Part shown: in pieces, positions 18,112-27,268 of the stretch
Position numbering within the stretch: the stretch's first letter is position 1
How the letters are laid out: every line of letters starts with the position of its first letter
From: Bacillota bacterium
GTDB taxonomy: Bacteria; Bacillota; Clostridia; Lachnospirales; Lachnospiraceae
Assembly: GCA_023398375.1 (NCBI GenBank)
Contig: JAEWSH010000051.1
Span: 558,001 to 622,000 of the forward strand
DNA: 64,000 nt
Reading direction: 5' to 3'
Made by a program: the position numbers and the translations under genes
The notes under the pieces: generated by a model
What the model was told of the DNA's origin: nothing
Database searches by the model: none
The model's input: only the letters and a program-made list of their open reading frames with translations

Positions 18112-19800
18112 ATGAATCAAACAAATTCAGAAAACAGGAACTGGTTTCAGAAAGAAAAAAATCATACAATTAAGCTGTATTTACATCCAATCAGATTTGA
18201 GTATGATGTCCAGACAGACAGATTAACTTATATTGTAGAAGGTAAAGATAATAAAAAAACAGAGTATTTAATTGAAAATTACATTGCCAATATAGATTAC
18301 AGCAATATATTGGACTTCCACCAGATCGTAGACCATCTTTCAAAAATTATGGAATCTGACAAGGAAGTAGATGGAGAAATTGACTTTATAGTAAATCTGC
18401 TTAGTGAAGGTCACCGCTGGTATCGGGCATACTTTAGTAGTGTTATTAATGATGCGGGAGAAGTCTGTCGTATTTTCGGTTGCATGCAGGATATCGAAGA
18501 GGAAAGAGAAAAAAAGAGGAAACATAAAATAGAGATAGAAGCGAAGGAGCAGCAGACAGGCTTTTATCATTACGAATATGGGAAAAGATTATTGGAAGAA
18601 TTTCTGGCAACAATTCCAAAAGTCAATACTTGCGGAATGATGGTCATTCAAATAGAAAATTTTGAAAAGATGGCCAGTCTTGATGGCAGCATGGTGGAGA
18701 ATGCAGTATTTATGAATATTGTAGAAGTGATCAAACGGAATAATCCTTCTACAGCATATTTTATACGTTCCGGCAGTATGCAGTTCATGATTTTTGATAC
18801 TGACATAGATTATAAAAAAACAGAATATGCAGCAAAACAGATCGTATCTGAAATTACAGCTATGTATATTCAGGAAGAGGGCGATCTCACACTGAAAGTA
18901 TTCATCGGTCTTTCTATGAATGAGACAGGTGATAATTTCTTTAAAATGTATCATGCCTGTCAGACTGCAGTCAGGTATGCAAAGGAACATTATCTGCCGT
19001 TAGCAGCGCTCCATACAGAAGATGGTACTGAGAAGTTCGAGTTTTCAGATAATCCCCGGTATGAACAGGGCAAAAACGTTGATATTAATGAAGAGAATCA
19101 TATTAAATATACTTTGCCATCTAGTGTATCATATGAGATTCGTACGCCATTGAATGCAATTCTAGGAATGACGACACTGGCGAAAACAGCGCTTGAAGAC
19201 AAAGAAAAAGTAACGCAGTATCTGGAAAAGATAAGTGCGTCAACCAGTCAGCTGATCACAGCATTCAATAAGATTTCAGATATGTCAGAAATAGAAGATG
19301 GAAAAATAGGTCTGACATTGGAACCATCTTCCATGGAACAGGATATAGAGGACTTCGATAACATATATTTTGAGCTTATCAAACAGCAGGAAATGGATGA
19401 ACTAAATGAGCTGTGGTTTGCAGGTAAAAGAATTTTGCTTGCGGAAGACAACAGGCTGAATATCGAAGTAGAAAAGGGAATTCTGGAGAAGAAAGGATTT
19501 CTGGTAGAGGTAGCCAAGAACGGAAAGCAGGCAGTTGATATGGTGAAGGCGTCAGAAGAAAATTATTATGACCTCATATTGATGGATATACGGATGCCAG
19601 TAATGGATGGAAACGAAGCAACACAAAAAATTCGTGAACTGCCTAGAAAAGACACAAAATTCATACCAATATTCGCCGTCACTGCCAATGCATTTCATGA
19701 AGACATGGAACAGGCAATGAAAGCAGGAATGGATGCATATATTACAAAACCTGTCAATATAGAGGAATTATTTGCATTGCTGTTACAGCACCTTAATTAA
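18112..19800 (+). CDS. Degenerate hybrid sensor: PAS, GGDEF-like, HisKA-like and receiver domains
   Basis: Domains of the 562-residue protein: PAS-like (about 25-140, with RWYRAYFSSVINDAGEVCRI), a degenerate GGDEF-like domain (about 155-300, RSGSMQF where GGDEF should be), a HisKA-like dimerisation helix (about 335-400), and a C-terminal receiver (about 440-560) with intact Asp in LILMDIRMPVMDG and Lys in ITKPVN. The HisKA motif reads SYEIRTPLN instead of SHEIRTPLN, so the phospho-acceptor His is Tyr (codon TAT, one base from CAT). No HATPase domain lies between HisKA and receiver. It therefore cannot be a kinase itself. It may be a receiver-controlled scaffold or inhibitor. Confidence 0.75.
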   Translation: MNQTNSENRNWFQKEKNHTIKLYLHPIRFEYDVQTDRLTYIVEGKDNKKTEYLIENYIANIDYSNILDFHQIVDHLSKIMESDKEVDGEIDFIVNLLSEGHRWYRAYFSSVINDAGEVCRIFGCMQDIEEEREKKRKHKIEIEAKEQQTGFYHYEYGKRLLEEFLATIPKVNTCGMMVIQIENFEKMASLDGSMVENAVFMNIVEVIKRNNPSTAYFIRSGSMQFMIFDTDIDYKKTEYAAKQIVSEITAMYIQEEGDLTLKVFIGLSMNETGDNFFKMYHACQTAVRYAKEHYLPLAALHTEDGTEKFEFSDNPRYEQGKNVDINEENHIKYTLPSSVSYEIRTPLNAILGMTTLAKTALEDKEKVTQYLEKISASTSQLITAFNKISDMSEIEDGKIGLTLEPSSMEQDIEDFDNIYFELIKQQEMDELNELWFAGKRILLAEDNRLNIEVEKGILEKKGFLVEVAKNGKQAVDMVKASEENYYDLILMDIRMPVMDGNEATQKIRELPRKDTKFIPIFAVTANAFHEDMEQAMKAGMDAYITKPVNIEELFALLLQHLN

Positions 19801-19884
19801 ATTTTACTGATATTATTATTTTCTAACCGGAACAGTCGATATATAGAATATCAAATATATGAATCTGATCAGGGGGAAGAAAAT

Positions 19885-20559
19885 ATGAGCTATATGTATG
19901 TAAATAATATAGACACTCTTGCGGAGAGTGTTTTTCAAAAAGCAAAAATATCTTTATCCGGAAATGAGCGGAGTAAAACAACAACTGCTGAGGGAACAAA
20001 GAATAGTAGTGCAGTTTCGAACGCAGGCAGTAAATCGGATAGTAAATTAAACAGAATCTTAAATAAATTCAGGGCAGGGCATAAGTTGACTCCTGCGGAA
20101 CTTCAATATCTTGAAGAAAAGGCTCCGGAAATATATCAGAAAGTGGTACAAATTCAAAAACAACGGGAACAATTGGAACAGGAAATCAAAAATTCTGATT
20201 CAAAAGAAGAAGCCCAACAGATTGTTACAGACAAAATTAGTCTGTGTATGAAGTTATGCGATAGCGGTGATTCTTTTACGCAGGATGCCATTACAAATCA
20301 ATTTCAGGATGCCTTGAAAAAATGTCAGAAGGAAATTAATGGGCAGGAAAATCAGGACGAATCAGCGAAGGGTGTAAAACGGACTACGGATAAAAAAAGT
20401 GAGGATATACAGCGAACAGATAAGGCTTCTGTTAAGAATAATGAAGAAACAGATGATGACGACGCAACTGTATTGAAAAGCGATACCTATGCTCCTTCAG
20501 GAGATTTTGACGAAGAGCAGAAAAAACAGAATGGAAAACGTATTAATGTGGCTATCTAG
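19885..20559 (+). CDS. Hypothetical charged coiled-coil protein
   Basis: The 224-residue soluble protein has a Ser/Thr/Lys-rich N-terminal region, a central helical coiled-coil segment (about 70-130: LTPAELQYLEEKAPEIYQKV, then QKQREQLEQEI), and an acidic, low-complexity tail. GGGGGAAGAAAAT-type purines precede the ATG. It sits between the degenerate sensor and the ThrE genes in the same direction. I do not recognise a family. Confidence 0.6.
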   Translation: MSYMYVNNIDTLAESVFQKAKISLSGNERSKTTTAEGTKNSSAVSNAGSKSDSKLNRILNKFRAGHKLTPAELQYLEEKAPEIYQKVVQIQKQREQLEQEIKNSDSKEEAQQIVTDKISLCMKLCDSGDSFTQDAITNQFQDALKKCQKEINGQENQDESAKGVKRTTDKKSEDIQRTDKASVKNNEETDDDDATVLKSDTYAPSGDFDEEQKKQNGKRINVAI

Positions 20560-20584
20560 TATAAGGTAGTTAGAGGTCTTATAT

Positions 20585-21337
20585 ATGAATAATCAAAAAT
20601 TAGTGGCCTGCATGTTGGATATGGGTGAGATATTATTAATATCTGGTGCAGAAGTAAACAGGATAGAGGATACACTGATGCGAATCGGCAGTGCATATCA
20701 TTTTCAAAGAGTAGATGTATTTACCATTACTTCGAGTATCGTGCTGACTGTGCACACTGAAGCCGGAAATATCATAACACAGACCAGACGTATTAAAAGC
20801 GTTCGGGTCGATATGGAACGAGTGAGTCAGGTGAATTGTCTGTCCAGAAAAATGTGTGAGGAACAGCCGAATATCGAATTTGTGGAATCTGAGATTCAGA
20901 GAATCAAACAAATACAGGGATATCCGGAATATGTGATTGTAATTGCGTATATAATGGTGGCAGCAAGTTTTGCTGTCTTTTTTGGTGGAGACTATCTGGA
21001 TGCATTTGCGGCAGGGATAGCAGCAATTGTGTTGAGGCTTATACTTAGAATCGGACAGCGTATAAAAATGAATTCTTTATTCCTTAATATGATGTGCTCT
21101 GCAGTTGTAGGAATAGTTGTCATGTTACTATTGCGTTTGGGGATCGGGCATTCCATAGACCAGATTGTTATGGGTAATGTGATGTTGCTGATACCGGGAT
21201 TGGGGCTCACCAGTTCCTTACGTGATATGATCAGCGGTGATATCATATCAGGAATGCTTGGAATTACGGAATCTGTTTTAAAGGCAGTTGCAATTGCGAT
21301 GGGTTTTGCGGTATTGCTTATTCAGATTGGAGGTTAA
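20585..21337 (+). CDS. Threonine/serine exporter, N-terminal half protein (ThrE/DUF1212)
   Basis: The 250-residue protein has the ThrE N-terminal domain (LLISGAEVNRIEDTLMRIG, then FTITSSIVLTV) followed by about five membrane helices. In Actinobacteria this is fused to a second membrane domain; here that half is a separate gene starting three bases after this stop. The two probably form one exporter complex. Confidence 0.85.
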   Translation: MNNQKLVACMLDMGEILLISGAEVNRIEDTLMRIGSAYHFQRVDVFTITSSIVLTVHTEAGNIITQTRRIKSVRVDMERVSQVNCLSRKMCEEQPNIEFVESEIQRIKQIQGYPEYVIVIAYIMVAASFAVFFGGDYLDAFAAGIAAIVLRLILRIGQRIKMNSLFLNMMCSAVVGIVVMLLLRLGIGHSIDQIVMGNVMLLIPGLGLTSSLRDMISGDIISGMLGITESVLKAVAIAMGFAVLLIQIGG

Positions 21338-21340
21338 CAT

Positions 21341-21811
21341 ATGCAAGCATATATCATACAGGTAATAATGGCGGTATTAGGCTCAGTTGGATTTGCAATA
21401 TTATTTCAAACAAAGGGTTATAAATTGTTCTATATTGCCTTTGGCGGCGCCGTTTCCTGGATTGTTTATTTATTTTTCTATATACGAAACGGCGACCCGG
21501 TAATAAGCACTTTATTATCTACGATCGTAGTAGCTGCCATTGCAGAACTAAGTGCCCGTATTATAAAGACACCAGTTATTATTCTATTGGTACCGATGCT
21601 GATTCCCCTGATTCCGGGAAGCAACCTATATTATACGATGCATAATCTGTTATTTGGACAGACGGCAGAGTCAATGCACTATTTACAGTTGGCGCTTGAA
21701 GAAGCAGGAGCCATTGCAGGCGGTATTATACTACTGGCATTTGTTACCCAGTTCATTACAAAAACTAAGAATTATATTTCTAATATCAGAAAAAATGAAG
21801 AGAATTCCTAA
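21341..21811 (+). CDS. Threonine/serine exporter, C-terminal half protein (ThrE_2/DUF3815)
   Basis: The 156-residue protein has about five membrane helices with the family pattern PVIILLVPMLIPLIPGSNLY. It is cotranscribed with the N-terminal half. A terminator begins at its stop codon. Confidence 0.85.
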   Translation: MQAYIIQVIMAVLGSVGFAILFQTKGYKLFYIAFGGAVSWIVYLFFYIRNGDPVISTLLSTIVVAAIAELSARIIKTPVIILLVPMLIPLIPGSNLYYTMHNLLFGQTAESMHYLQLALEEAGAIAGGIILLAFVTQFITKTKNYISNIRKNEENS

Positions 21812-21850
21812 AGGCTTTGCATATGCACCACAGACATGCAAAGCCTTTTT
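21810..21850 (+). terminator. Intrinsic terminator after the thrE pair
   Basis: Perfect 13-base arms AAAGGCTTTGCAT / ATGCAAAGCCTTT with a run of five T. Confidence 0.92.
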
Positions 21851-21938
21851 AGTGTCAAAAGCTCAGGCATCTCCTTTTACATTTCAATTATTTTTGCTAT
21901 AATGATAACAGCAGTTACAAATATTAAGGAGATGATAT

Positions 21939-22775
21939 ATGATGATAAAGGCACAGGAAATGGCAGGAGGAAGTTTGATTCCGTTAACAGGTGTCACTAA
22001 TATAAGAGATCTTGGAGGGATTCAGACAATGGATGGCAGAACCATCCGGCATAAGAGACTGATTAGGAGTGGGACCCTGGAAAAGGCGACTGGGGAAGAT
22101 ATCCGCATATTAACAGAAGACTATCAGATGAAGACTGTTATCGATTTTCGTAATACAGTAGAAAGAATGCAAAGACCGGATCCTAAGATAGATGGTATTA
22201 CTGTTTATGTAAATCCGATTATGGAAGATGCTGTTTTTGGAATCACCCATGAAGAAGATGGACAAAAAGACAGTCATCCGATTGAAGGGCTGATACGATA
22301 TTGTAAAGGTGCGAATAATGACGCAGAAGGCATAATAGCGAAAATGTATGCCAATTTTATCATGAATGATTTTGGAATTGCGCAATACCGGAAATTTTTC
22401 CGATATTTATCAGGGCATAGTAATGGAGCAGTATTATGGCACTGTACTGCCGGAAAAGACAGGGTCGGGACAGGAACAGCACTCTTGTTAAGTGCACTTG
22501 GTGTCGATAGAAAGACGATTCTGGATGACTATATGAAGACGAACTTATATGTAAAAGAAGAAACGGATTATCTGATAGGGGAAGCCAGAAAAGCCGGAGC
22601 AGATAAGGAAACACTAAAAGCGATCACGGTGTTATTAGGTGTCTGCCGGGAATATATGGAGACTGTTTTTGACACGATAGAGCAATATTATGGAACGATG
22701 CAGACTTATCTTGAGAAGGCTATGGGATTGACCAATGATAAAATCGTACAATTACAGGAGATGTATCTGGAATAG
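21939..22775 (+). CDS. Tyrosine/serine protein phosphatase (Y_phosphatase3 family)
   Basis: The 278-residue protein has the N-terminal NIRDLGG motif (TGVTNIRDLGGIQTMDGRTI) and the Cx5R active-site loop HCTAGKDRVGTG, both diagnostic of this family. GGAGATGATAT precedes the ATG. The next gene (HAD hydrolase) begins directly after its stop, so the two are cotranscribed. Confidence 0.9.
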   Translation: MMIKAQEMAGGSLIPLTGVTNIRDLGGIQTMDGRTIRHKRLIRSGTLEKATGEDIRILTEDYQMKTVIDFRNTVERMQRPDPKIDGITVYVNPIMEDAVFGITHEEDGQKDSHPIEGLIRYCKGANNDAEGIIAKMYANFIMNDFGIAQYRKFFRYLSGHSNGAVLWHCTAGKDRVGTGTALLLSALGVDRKTILDDYMKTNLYVKEETDYLIGEARKAGADKETLKAITVLLGVCREYMETVFDTIEQYYGTMQTYLEKAMGLTNDKIVQLQEMYLE

Positions 22776-23609
22776 ATGATGACACGGGAAGAAGCAAGAC
22801 AGATTAAACTGATAGTAAGTGATATAGATGGGACCATACTGCCTTATCAAGAAAAGATTATGCCGCAGGAAATCTTTGAACTTATTTCACAACTATATGA
22901 AAAGGGTATCCAGTTTATGATCGCAAGCGGGAGAGATGCGGAGAGCATACGTGAATTGTTTGCGCCTGTGAAGGATAAAATCGGTTGTATCAGCGGGAAT
23001 GGTGCAATCTATGCACAGGGAATGGAAACAGTATTTACCCAGTCCTGTGATCAGGCTTATATCCGTTCATTTCTGCATTCTCTTGCGGCAGATGTGAATC
23101 TGATGCCGGTAATCATGACAGAAAAAAATTATTATGTGGTAATCAAGGGAACGAAAGAAGAAGAACCGACGAAAAGAGAGCTGGCAAAGCGAAAGCTGGG
23201 GCGGGCTTATATAGAGGTAAAATCACCATATGACATTTCCGAAGAAATATGTAAGATCGGTATCTTTCAGAGACGTTTATTGGAGGAAGCGGAAGTCAGA
23301 ACATTGCGGGACAAATGGGGACAGTTAGCAATTGTTTGCGGCGGGGGACCATGGCTGGATGTTACCCAGAAAGGGGTCAACAAAGGTTCGGCGATAAACC
23401 GTATCCTGGAAAAGTATCAATTACATACGGATAACCTGATGGCTTTTGGGGATAATGAAAATGATGTAGAGATGCTCGCGCTTGCCAAATATGGATACGC
23501 GGTCAGCAGTGCCACATCACATGCAAAAAGGGCAGCAGCTTTTGAATGTGACAGTGTGGCGGAGACTCTGCAGGAACTATTGACGCATCTTGATACGTTC
23601 AAAACATAA
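22776..23609 (+). CDS. Cof-type HAD hydrolase
   Basis: The 277-residue protein shows HAD motif I (VSDIDGTILP), motif II (MIASGRD), motif III Lys (QKGVNKGSAINRI) and motif IV (MAFGDNENDVEMLALA). The large C2 cap between motifs II and III marks it as a Cof/YbiV-type sugar- or cofactor-phosphate phosphatase. It overlaps no neighbour but follows the phosphatase gene with no gap. Substrate unknown. Confidence 0.9.
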   Translation: MMTREEARQIKLIVSDIDGTILPYQEKIMPQEIFELISQLYEKGIQFMIASGRDAESIRELFAPVKDKIGCISGNGAIYAQGMETVFTQSCDQAYIRSFLHSLAADVNLMPVIMTEKNYYVVIKGTKEEEPTKRELAKRKLGRAYIEVKSPYDISEEICKIGIFQRRLLEEAEVRTLRDKWGQLAIVCGGGPWLDVTQKGVNKGSAINRILEKYQLHTDNLMAFGDNENDVEMLALAKYGYAVSSATSHAKRAAAFECDSVAETLQELLTHLDTFKT

Positions 23610-23724
23610 TTAATGCAAAATAAAAGAGGCATATTCTTACTATTGTTTCATAGAATAATTATTGGGGTGATAAACGTCTTTTCCCCAATATTATACTGCA
23701 TATCGCAGAAGATAGGAGTTTGAA

Positions 23725-23913
23725 ATGGTACAGAATAATGATATGCCACTTGTATTTACGATGAATCTGGCATCGGATATTGAAGCGATGTCTAGAATTG
23801 CAGAAAGAGCAATGGAAAAGCGGAATTTGCGTTTGGAGGATGCAATGCCGCCGCCGGTAAAAATGGAGAAGGAAGAACAATTATTATCAATTAGAAGGAA
23901 GAAGTTCGGTTGA
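23725..23913 (+). CDS. Small hypothetical protein (62 residues)
   Basis: ATG at 23725 is preceded by AGGAG at six-base spacing, and a terminator follows, so the ORF is probably real. The protein is soluble and charged (EAMSRIAERAMEKRNLRLED) with a PPP motif. No family recognised. Confidence 0.5.
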   Translation: MVQNNDMPLVFTMNLASDIEAMSRIAERAMEKRNLRLEDAMPPPVKMEKEEQLLSIRRKKFG

Positions 23914-23942
23914 TAAATTTGCGGAAGTAAGATAGAATGAAA

Positions 23943-23984
23943 AGGCAGCCTGGGCTTAGGATAATAAGCTAAGGTTGTCTTTTT
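23943..23984 (+). terminator. Intrinsic terminator
   Basis: Hairpin with GGCAGCC / GGTTGTC outer arms (G-U pairs) and CTTAG / CTAAG inner arms, followed by TTTTT. Confidence 0.7.
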
Positions 23985-24030
23985 AACGTTTACGCTCAAG
24001 TGTTAAAAACTTATTTATAAATTAAGTTCG

Positions 24031-24224
24031 TTAATTTGCACAATTTATGTTAGTGAAAATTGATACACAACATAGTTCATTCGCCGCGCGCTTCCGCTTG
24101 GATTTAGCACGCAATGGTACATAAGAGCATAAAATACATGCTCAAAGTACCAGCGGTTTCATACAGCCGCTCATCAAACTATGTTGTGCATCAATTATGA
24201 TATTCTAGTAAAGGTGCAAATTAA
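24031..24224. repeat. Large palindromic, multi-stem element (MITE-like or structured RNA)
   Basis: Nested inverted repeats span almost 200 bases: outer arms TTAATTTGCAC (24031-24041) / GTGCAAATTAA (24214-24224); inner 19-base arms 24059-24077 / 24177-24195 with one mismatch; then a two-part stem TGGTAC+GAGCAT (24115-24130) / ATGCTC+GTACCA (24138-24152) and GCGG / CCGC (24153-24170). No ORF is present. It occupies the gap upstream of recQ and ends about 90 bases before its start. Confidence 0.65.
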
Positions 24225-24314
24225 CTAAGCTAAGTTCTATTAAGTGCTTTTGCCACTTGAATCAAGGCATGTTTCTCATAGTTTAAAAGATGATATAGGA
24301 GTTTACATAATTTA

Positions 24315-26177
24315 ATGAATCAAACAGGGAAGTTTAATGATAAATATGAAATACTAAGGAAGTATTATGGGTATGGTACGTTCAGAGAAGGGCAGGAGGA
24401 ACTGATAGATAGTATCCTTGCAGGAAAAGATACATTTGGAATTATGCCAACTGGGGCCGGAAAATCAGTTTGTTTTCAGGTGCCGGCATTGTTAATGGAT
24501 GGAATCACGCTTGTGATCTCACCATTAATTTCCCTTATGAAGGATCAAGTGGGGGCACTCAATCAGATGGGCGTGCATGCGGCATTTTTGAACAGCTCTC
24601 TCAGTTTCCGGCAATATTTAAAAGCTTTGGAGAATGCAAAAGCAGGCCAGTATAAGATTATCTATGTGGCGCCGGAACGGCTGCTGACAGAAGAATTTCA
24701 GTCTTTTGCCGTGCATGCAAGGATCGATATGATAAGCATTGATGAAGTCCACTGTGTTTCACAGTGGGGGCAGGATTTCAGACCGAGTTATCTGAAAATC
24801 GTAACATTTATACAAATGCTCCCAAAGCGTCCCGTGGTAAGTGCTTTTACTGCGACCGCAACGCGTGAAGTACGGGAGGACGTAGTGAAGATACTTGGAT
24901 TGCAGGACCCGAAAATTGTTGTAACAGGTTTTGACAGGAAAAATCTGTATTTTGCGGTGAAGGCACCAAAGGATAAGTACACAGAATTAAGTAATTACCT
25001 GAAAGAGCATGCAAATGAAAGCGGTGTCATCTATTGTGCAACACGGAAGAATGTAGAAGAAGTCTGCGGTAGATTGGTAGAAGAAGGTTATGCGGTAACA
25101 AGATATCATGCAGGACTGAGTGATGCGGAACGGAAACAGAATCAAGATGACTTTATCTATGACGTGAAGCCTCTTATGGTGGCAACGAATGCATTCGGGA
25201 TGGGAATTGATAAGTCCAATGTACGGTTTGTCGTACACTATAATATGCCAAAAAATATGGAGAGCTATTACCAGGAGGCGGGCAGAGCCGGCAGAGACGG
25301 AGAAAAGGCAGAATGTATTCTGCTCTATAGCGGGCAGGATGTTGTTACGAATCAGTTCTTTATTGAGAATAACCGTGAGAATGAAGAAATGACAGTTGCA
25401 ATGTTGAATACGGTAATTGCCCGCGACAGAGAACGCCTTAAGAAAATGACGTATTATTGTTTTACGAATGATTGTCTTCGTGATTATATGCTTCGTTATT
25501 TTGGTGAATATCAGGTGGTTTTTTGTGATAACTGTTCCAACTGCCGGACACACTTTGAGACCGTTGATGTGACGCAGATCTGTAAAAATCTAATTGGCTG
25601 TATCGAAGAATCGGGAGAACGTTTTGGTCTGGTCGCGATCGTGGATGCATTGCATGGCAGTCAGGCGGAAAAGATGTATCAGTTACGCCTGAACCACAAC
25701 TCTTATTATGCGAGCTGCAGGCAAGTTACTGTTGCGAGGCTTAGGCAGATCGTAAACCATCTGTTAGTGGAAGAGTATCTTAAGATGTCAGACGATGCAT
25801 ACCCGGTACTGCAATTGACAGAGCTGTCTGCAAGGATCATGGATGATGAAGACGAGATCATTATGAAAATCTCAGAAGAAAAAGAAAGACAGACAACGAG
25901 CAGGAAGAAGATCCGGCCAGTCATGACCGCACTTCATGAGGATAGCAGTAATCTTTTTGAACAATTAAAGAAAAGACGTATGGAGATCGCAAGGAAAGAG
26001 CAGGTACCGCCATATCTTGTATTCGCGGACAAGACACTGCTTGAGATGTGCCAGTATCAGCCGTTAACAAAAGAGGAAATGCTGCAGGTAAGCGGTGTTG
26101 GAGAGATGAAATATGGAAAATACGGGGAACGCTTTATCGAAGTTATCCGTACTTTTAAGGGACGGGTATTATTGTGA
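24315..26177 (+). CDS. recQ: ATP-dependent DNA helicase RecQ
   Basis: The 620-residue protein has the RecQ motif 0 (YGTFREGQEELIDSIL), Walker A MPTGAGKSVCFQ, motif II as DEVH (IDEVHCVSQWGQDFRP, usually DEAH), and motif VI YYQEAGRAGRDG. The RQC domain carries the zinc cysteines (CFTNDCLRDYMLRYFG, then FCDNCSNC), followed by a winged helix, and an HRDC domain near residues 535-615. It is a 3'-5' helicase in recombination repair. AGGAG lies 13 bases before the ATG, a weak spacing. Confidence 0.95.
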   Translation: MNQTGKFNDKYEILRKYYGYGTFREGQEELIDSILAGKDTFGIMPTGAGKSVCFQVPALLMDGITLVISPLISLMKDQVGALNQMGVHAAFLNSSLSFRQYLKALENAKAGQYKIIYVAPERLLTEEFQSFAVHARIDMISIDEVHCVSQWGQDFRPSYLKIVTFIQMLPKRPVVSAFTATATREVREDVVKILGLQDPKIVVTGFDRKNLYFAVKAPKDKYTELSNYLKEHANESGVIYCATRKNVEEVCGRLVEEGYAVTRYHAGLSDAERKQNQDDFIYDVKPLMVATNAFGMGIDKSNVRFVVHYNMPKNMESYYQEAGRAGRDGEKAECILLYSGQDVVTNQFFIENNRENEEMTVAMLNTVIARDRERLKKMTYYCFTNDCLRDYMLRYFGEYQVVFCDNCSNCRTHFETVDVTQICKNLIGCIEESGERFGLVAIVDALHGSQAEKMYQLRLNHNSYYASCRQVTVARLRQIVNHLLVEEYLKMSDDAYPVLQLTELSARIMDDEDEIIMKISEEKERQTTSRKKIRPVMTALHEDSSNLFEQLKKRRMEIARKEQVPPYLVFADKTLLEMCQYQPLTKEEMLQVSGVGEMKYGKYGERFIEVIRTFKGRVLL

Positions 26178-26277
26178 TAGACATATGAGCGGATATACGG
26201 TATGATAACAAATGTATGTTCTGTTTTAAGAAGTCCTTTCGTATGCAGGACGAAGAGAAAGTGTAGAGATATTAGAT

Positions 26278-27210
26278 ATGTTGTGGATTTTATTGGTACT
26301 GGTATATGGAGTATTAAAAGGGGTCAGAGAAGTTGTAAAGAAAAAATCATTAGAGAAAAGTACGGTCATGGAAGTATTGATCATCTATACACTTTTGGCA
26401 TTTTTAATGGTAGTTCCGGATTATAAGAATGCAATGGGCGTGCCCCTTGAATTGATGATATGGATCGCATTTAAATCATTTATTATATTCGTCGCATGGA
26501 TCTGCAGTTTTAAGGCAATTGATAAAATGCCGATCAGTCTGTATGGCGTGCTTGACTTATCAAGAGTATTATTTGCTACGTTGTTAGGTACCGTGGTTCT
26601 GGGTGAGGTATTGAGCATCCCACAGATGATTGGATTGGTATTTGTGTCGATTGGTCTTCTGATGCTGAAGAGAAAAGGGAAAGGACCTGTAAAAATAGAT
26701 TCCTGTCAGCACGACGGACCTCTTATTAGTAAGAATAAGTCTGAGAAACATAGTACGGAAAGAATCAAAAGATACGGTATTGAAAAAGTGGATGCGAAGT
26801 ATGTTGTAATCGCAATCATATCCTGTATGTTGAATGCACTTTCAGGATTGATGGATAAGATATTGATGAAGAGCGTGAATAGTTCACAGTTACAATTCTG
26901 GTACATGTTGTTTCTGGTGTTGATGTACATTATATATATCGTGATGACGAAGACAAAGATACGTTGGAAGCTGGTTATCAAAAATCATTGGATCTGGATA
27001 CTTAGTTTGTTGTTTATCATAGCTGACAGGGCACTTTTCATCGCAAACGGAATGCCGGACAGTAAAGTCACTATTATGACTTTGATCAAGCAATCGGGGT
27101 GTATCGTAACGATTCTGGCAGGTAAGTTCGTATTTAAAGAGAAAAATATCGGATATAAGCTATTATGTGCGGCAATTGTAGTAGCGGGTATAGTGATAGC
27201 CGTCATGTAG
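26278..27210 (+). CDS. EamA/DMT-superfamily transporter
   Basis: The 310-residue protein has about ten hydrophobic helices in two halves separated by a charged loop (about 120-165). The helix pattern DKMPISLYGVLDLSRVLFAT, followed by LLGTVVLGEVLSIPQMIGL, is typical of EamA proteins. The ribosome site is weak (AGAG). The transported metabolite cannot be told. Confidence 0.75.
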   Translation: MLWILLVLVYGVLKGVREVVKKKSLEKSTVMEVLIIYTLLAFLMVVPDYKNAMGVPLELMIWIAFKSFIIFVAWICSFKAIDKMPISLYGVLDLSRVLFATLLGTVVLGEVLSIPQMIGLVFVSIGLLMLKRKGKGPVKIDSCQHDGPLISKNKSEKHSTERIKRYGIEKVDAKYVVIAIISCMLNALSGLMDKILMKSVNSSQLQFWYMLFLVLMYIIYIVMTKTKIRWKLVIKNHWIWILSLLFIIADRALFIANGMPDSKVTIMTLIKQSGCIVTILAGKFVFKEKNIGYKLLCAAIVVAGIVIAVM

Positions 27211-27268
27211 AAACAGCAAACAGAAACTTTTTTATAGATAGGATAAAACAAAGGAGGAGCATACATAA

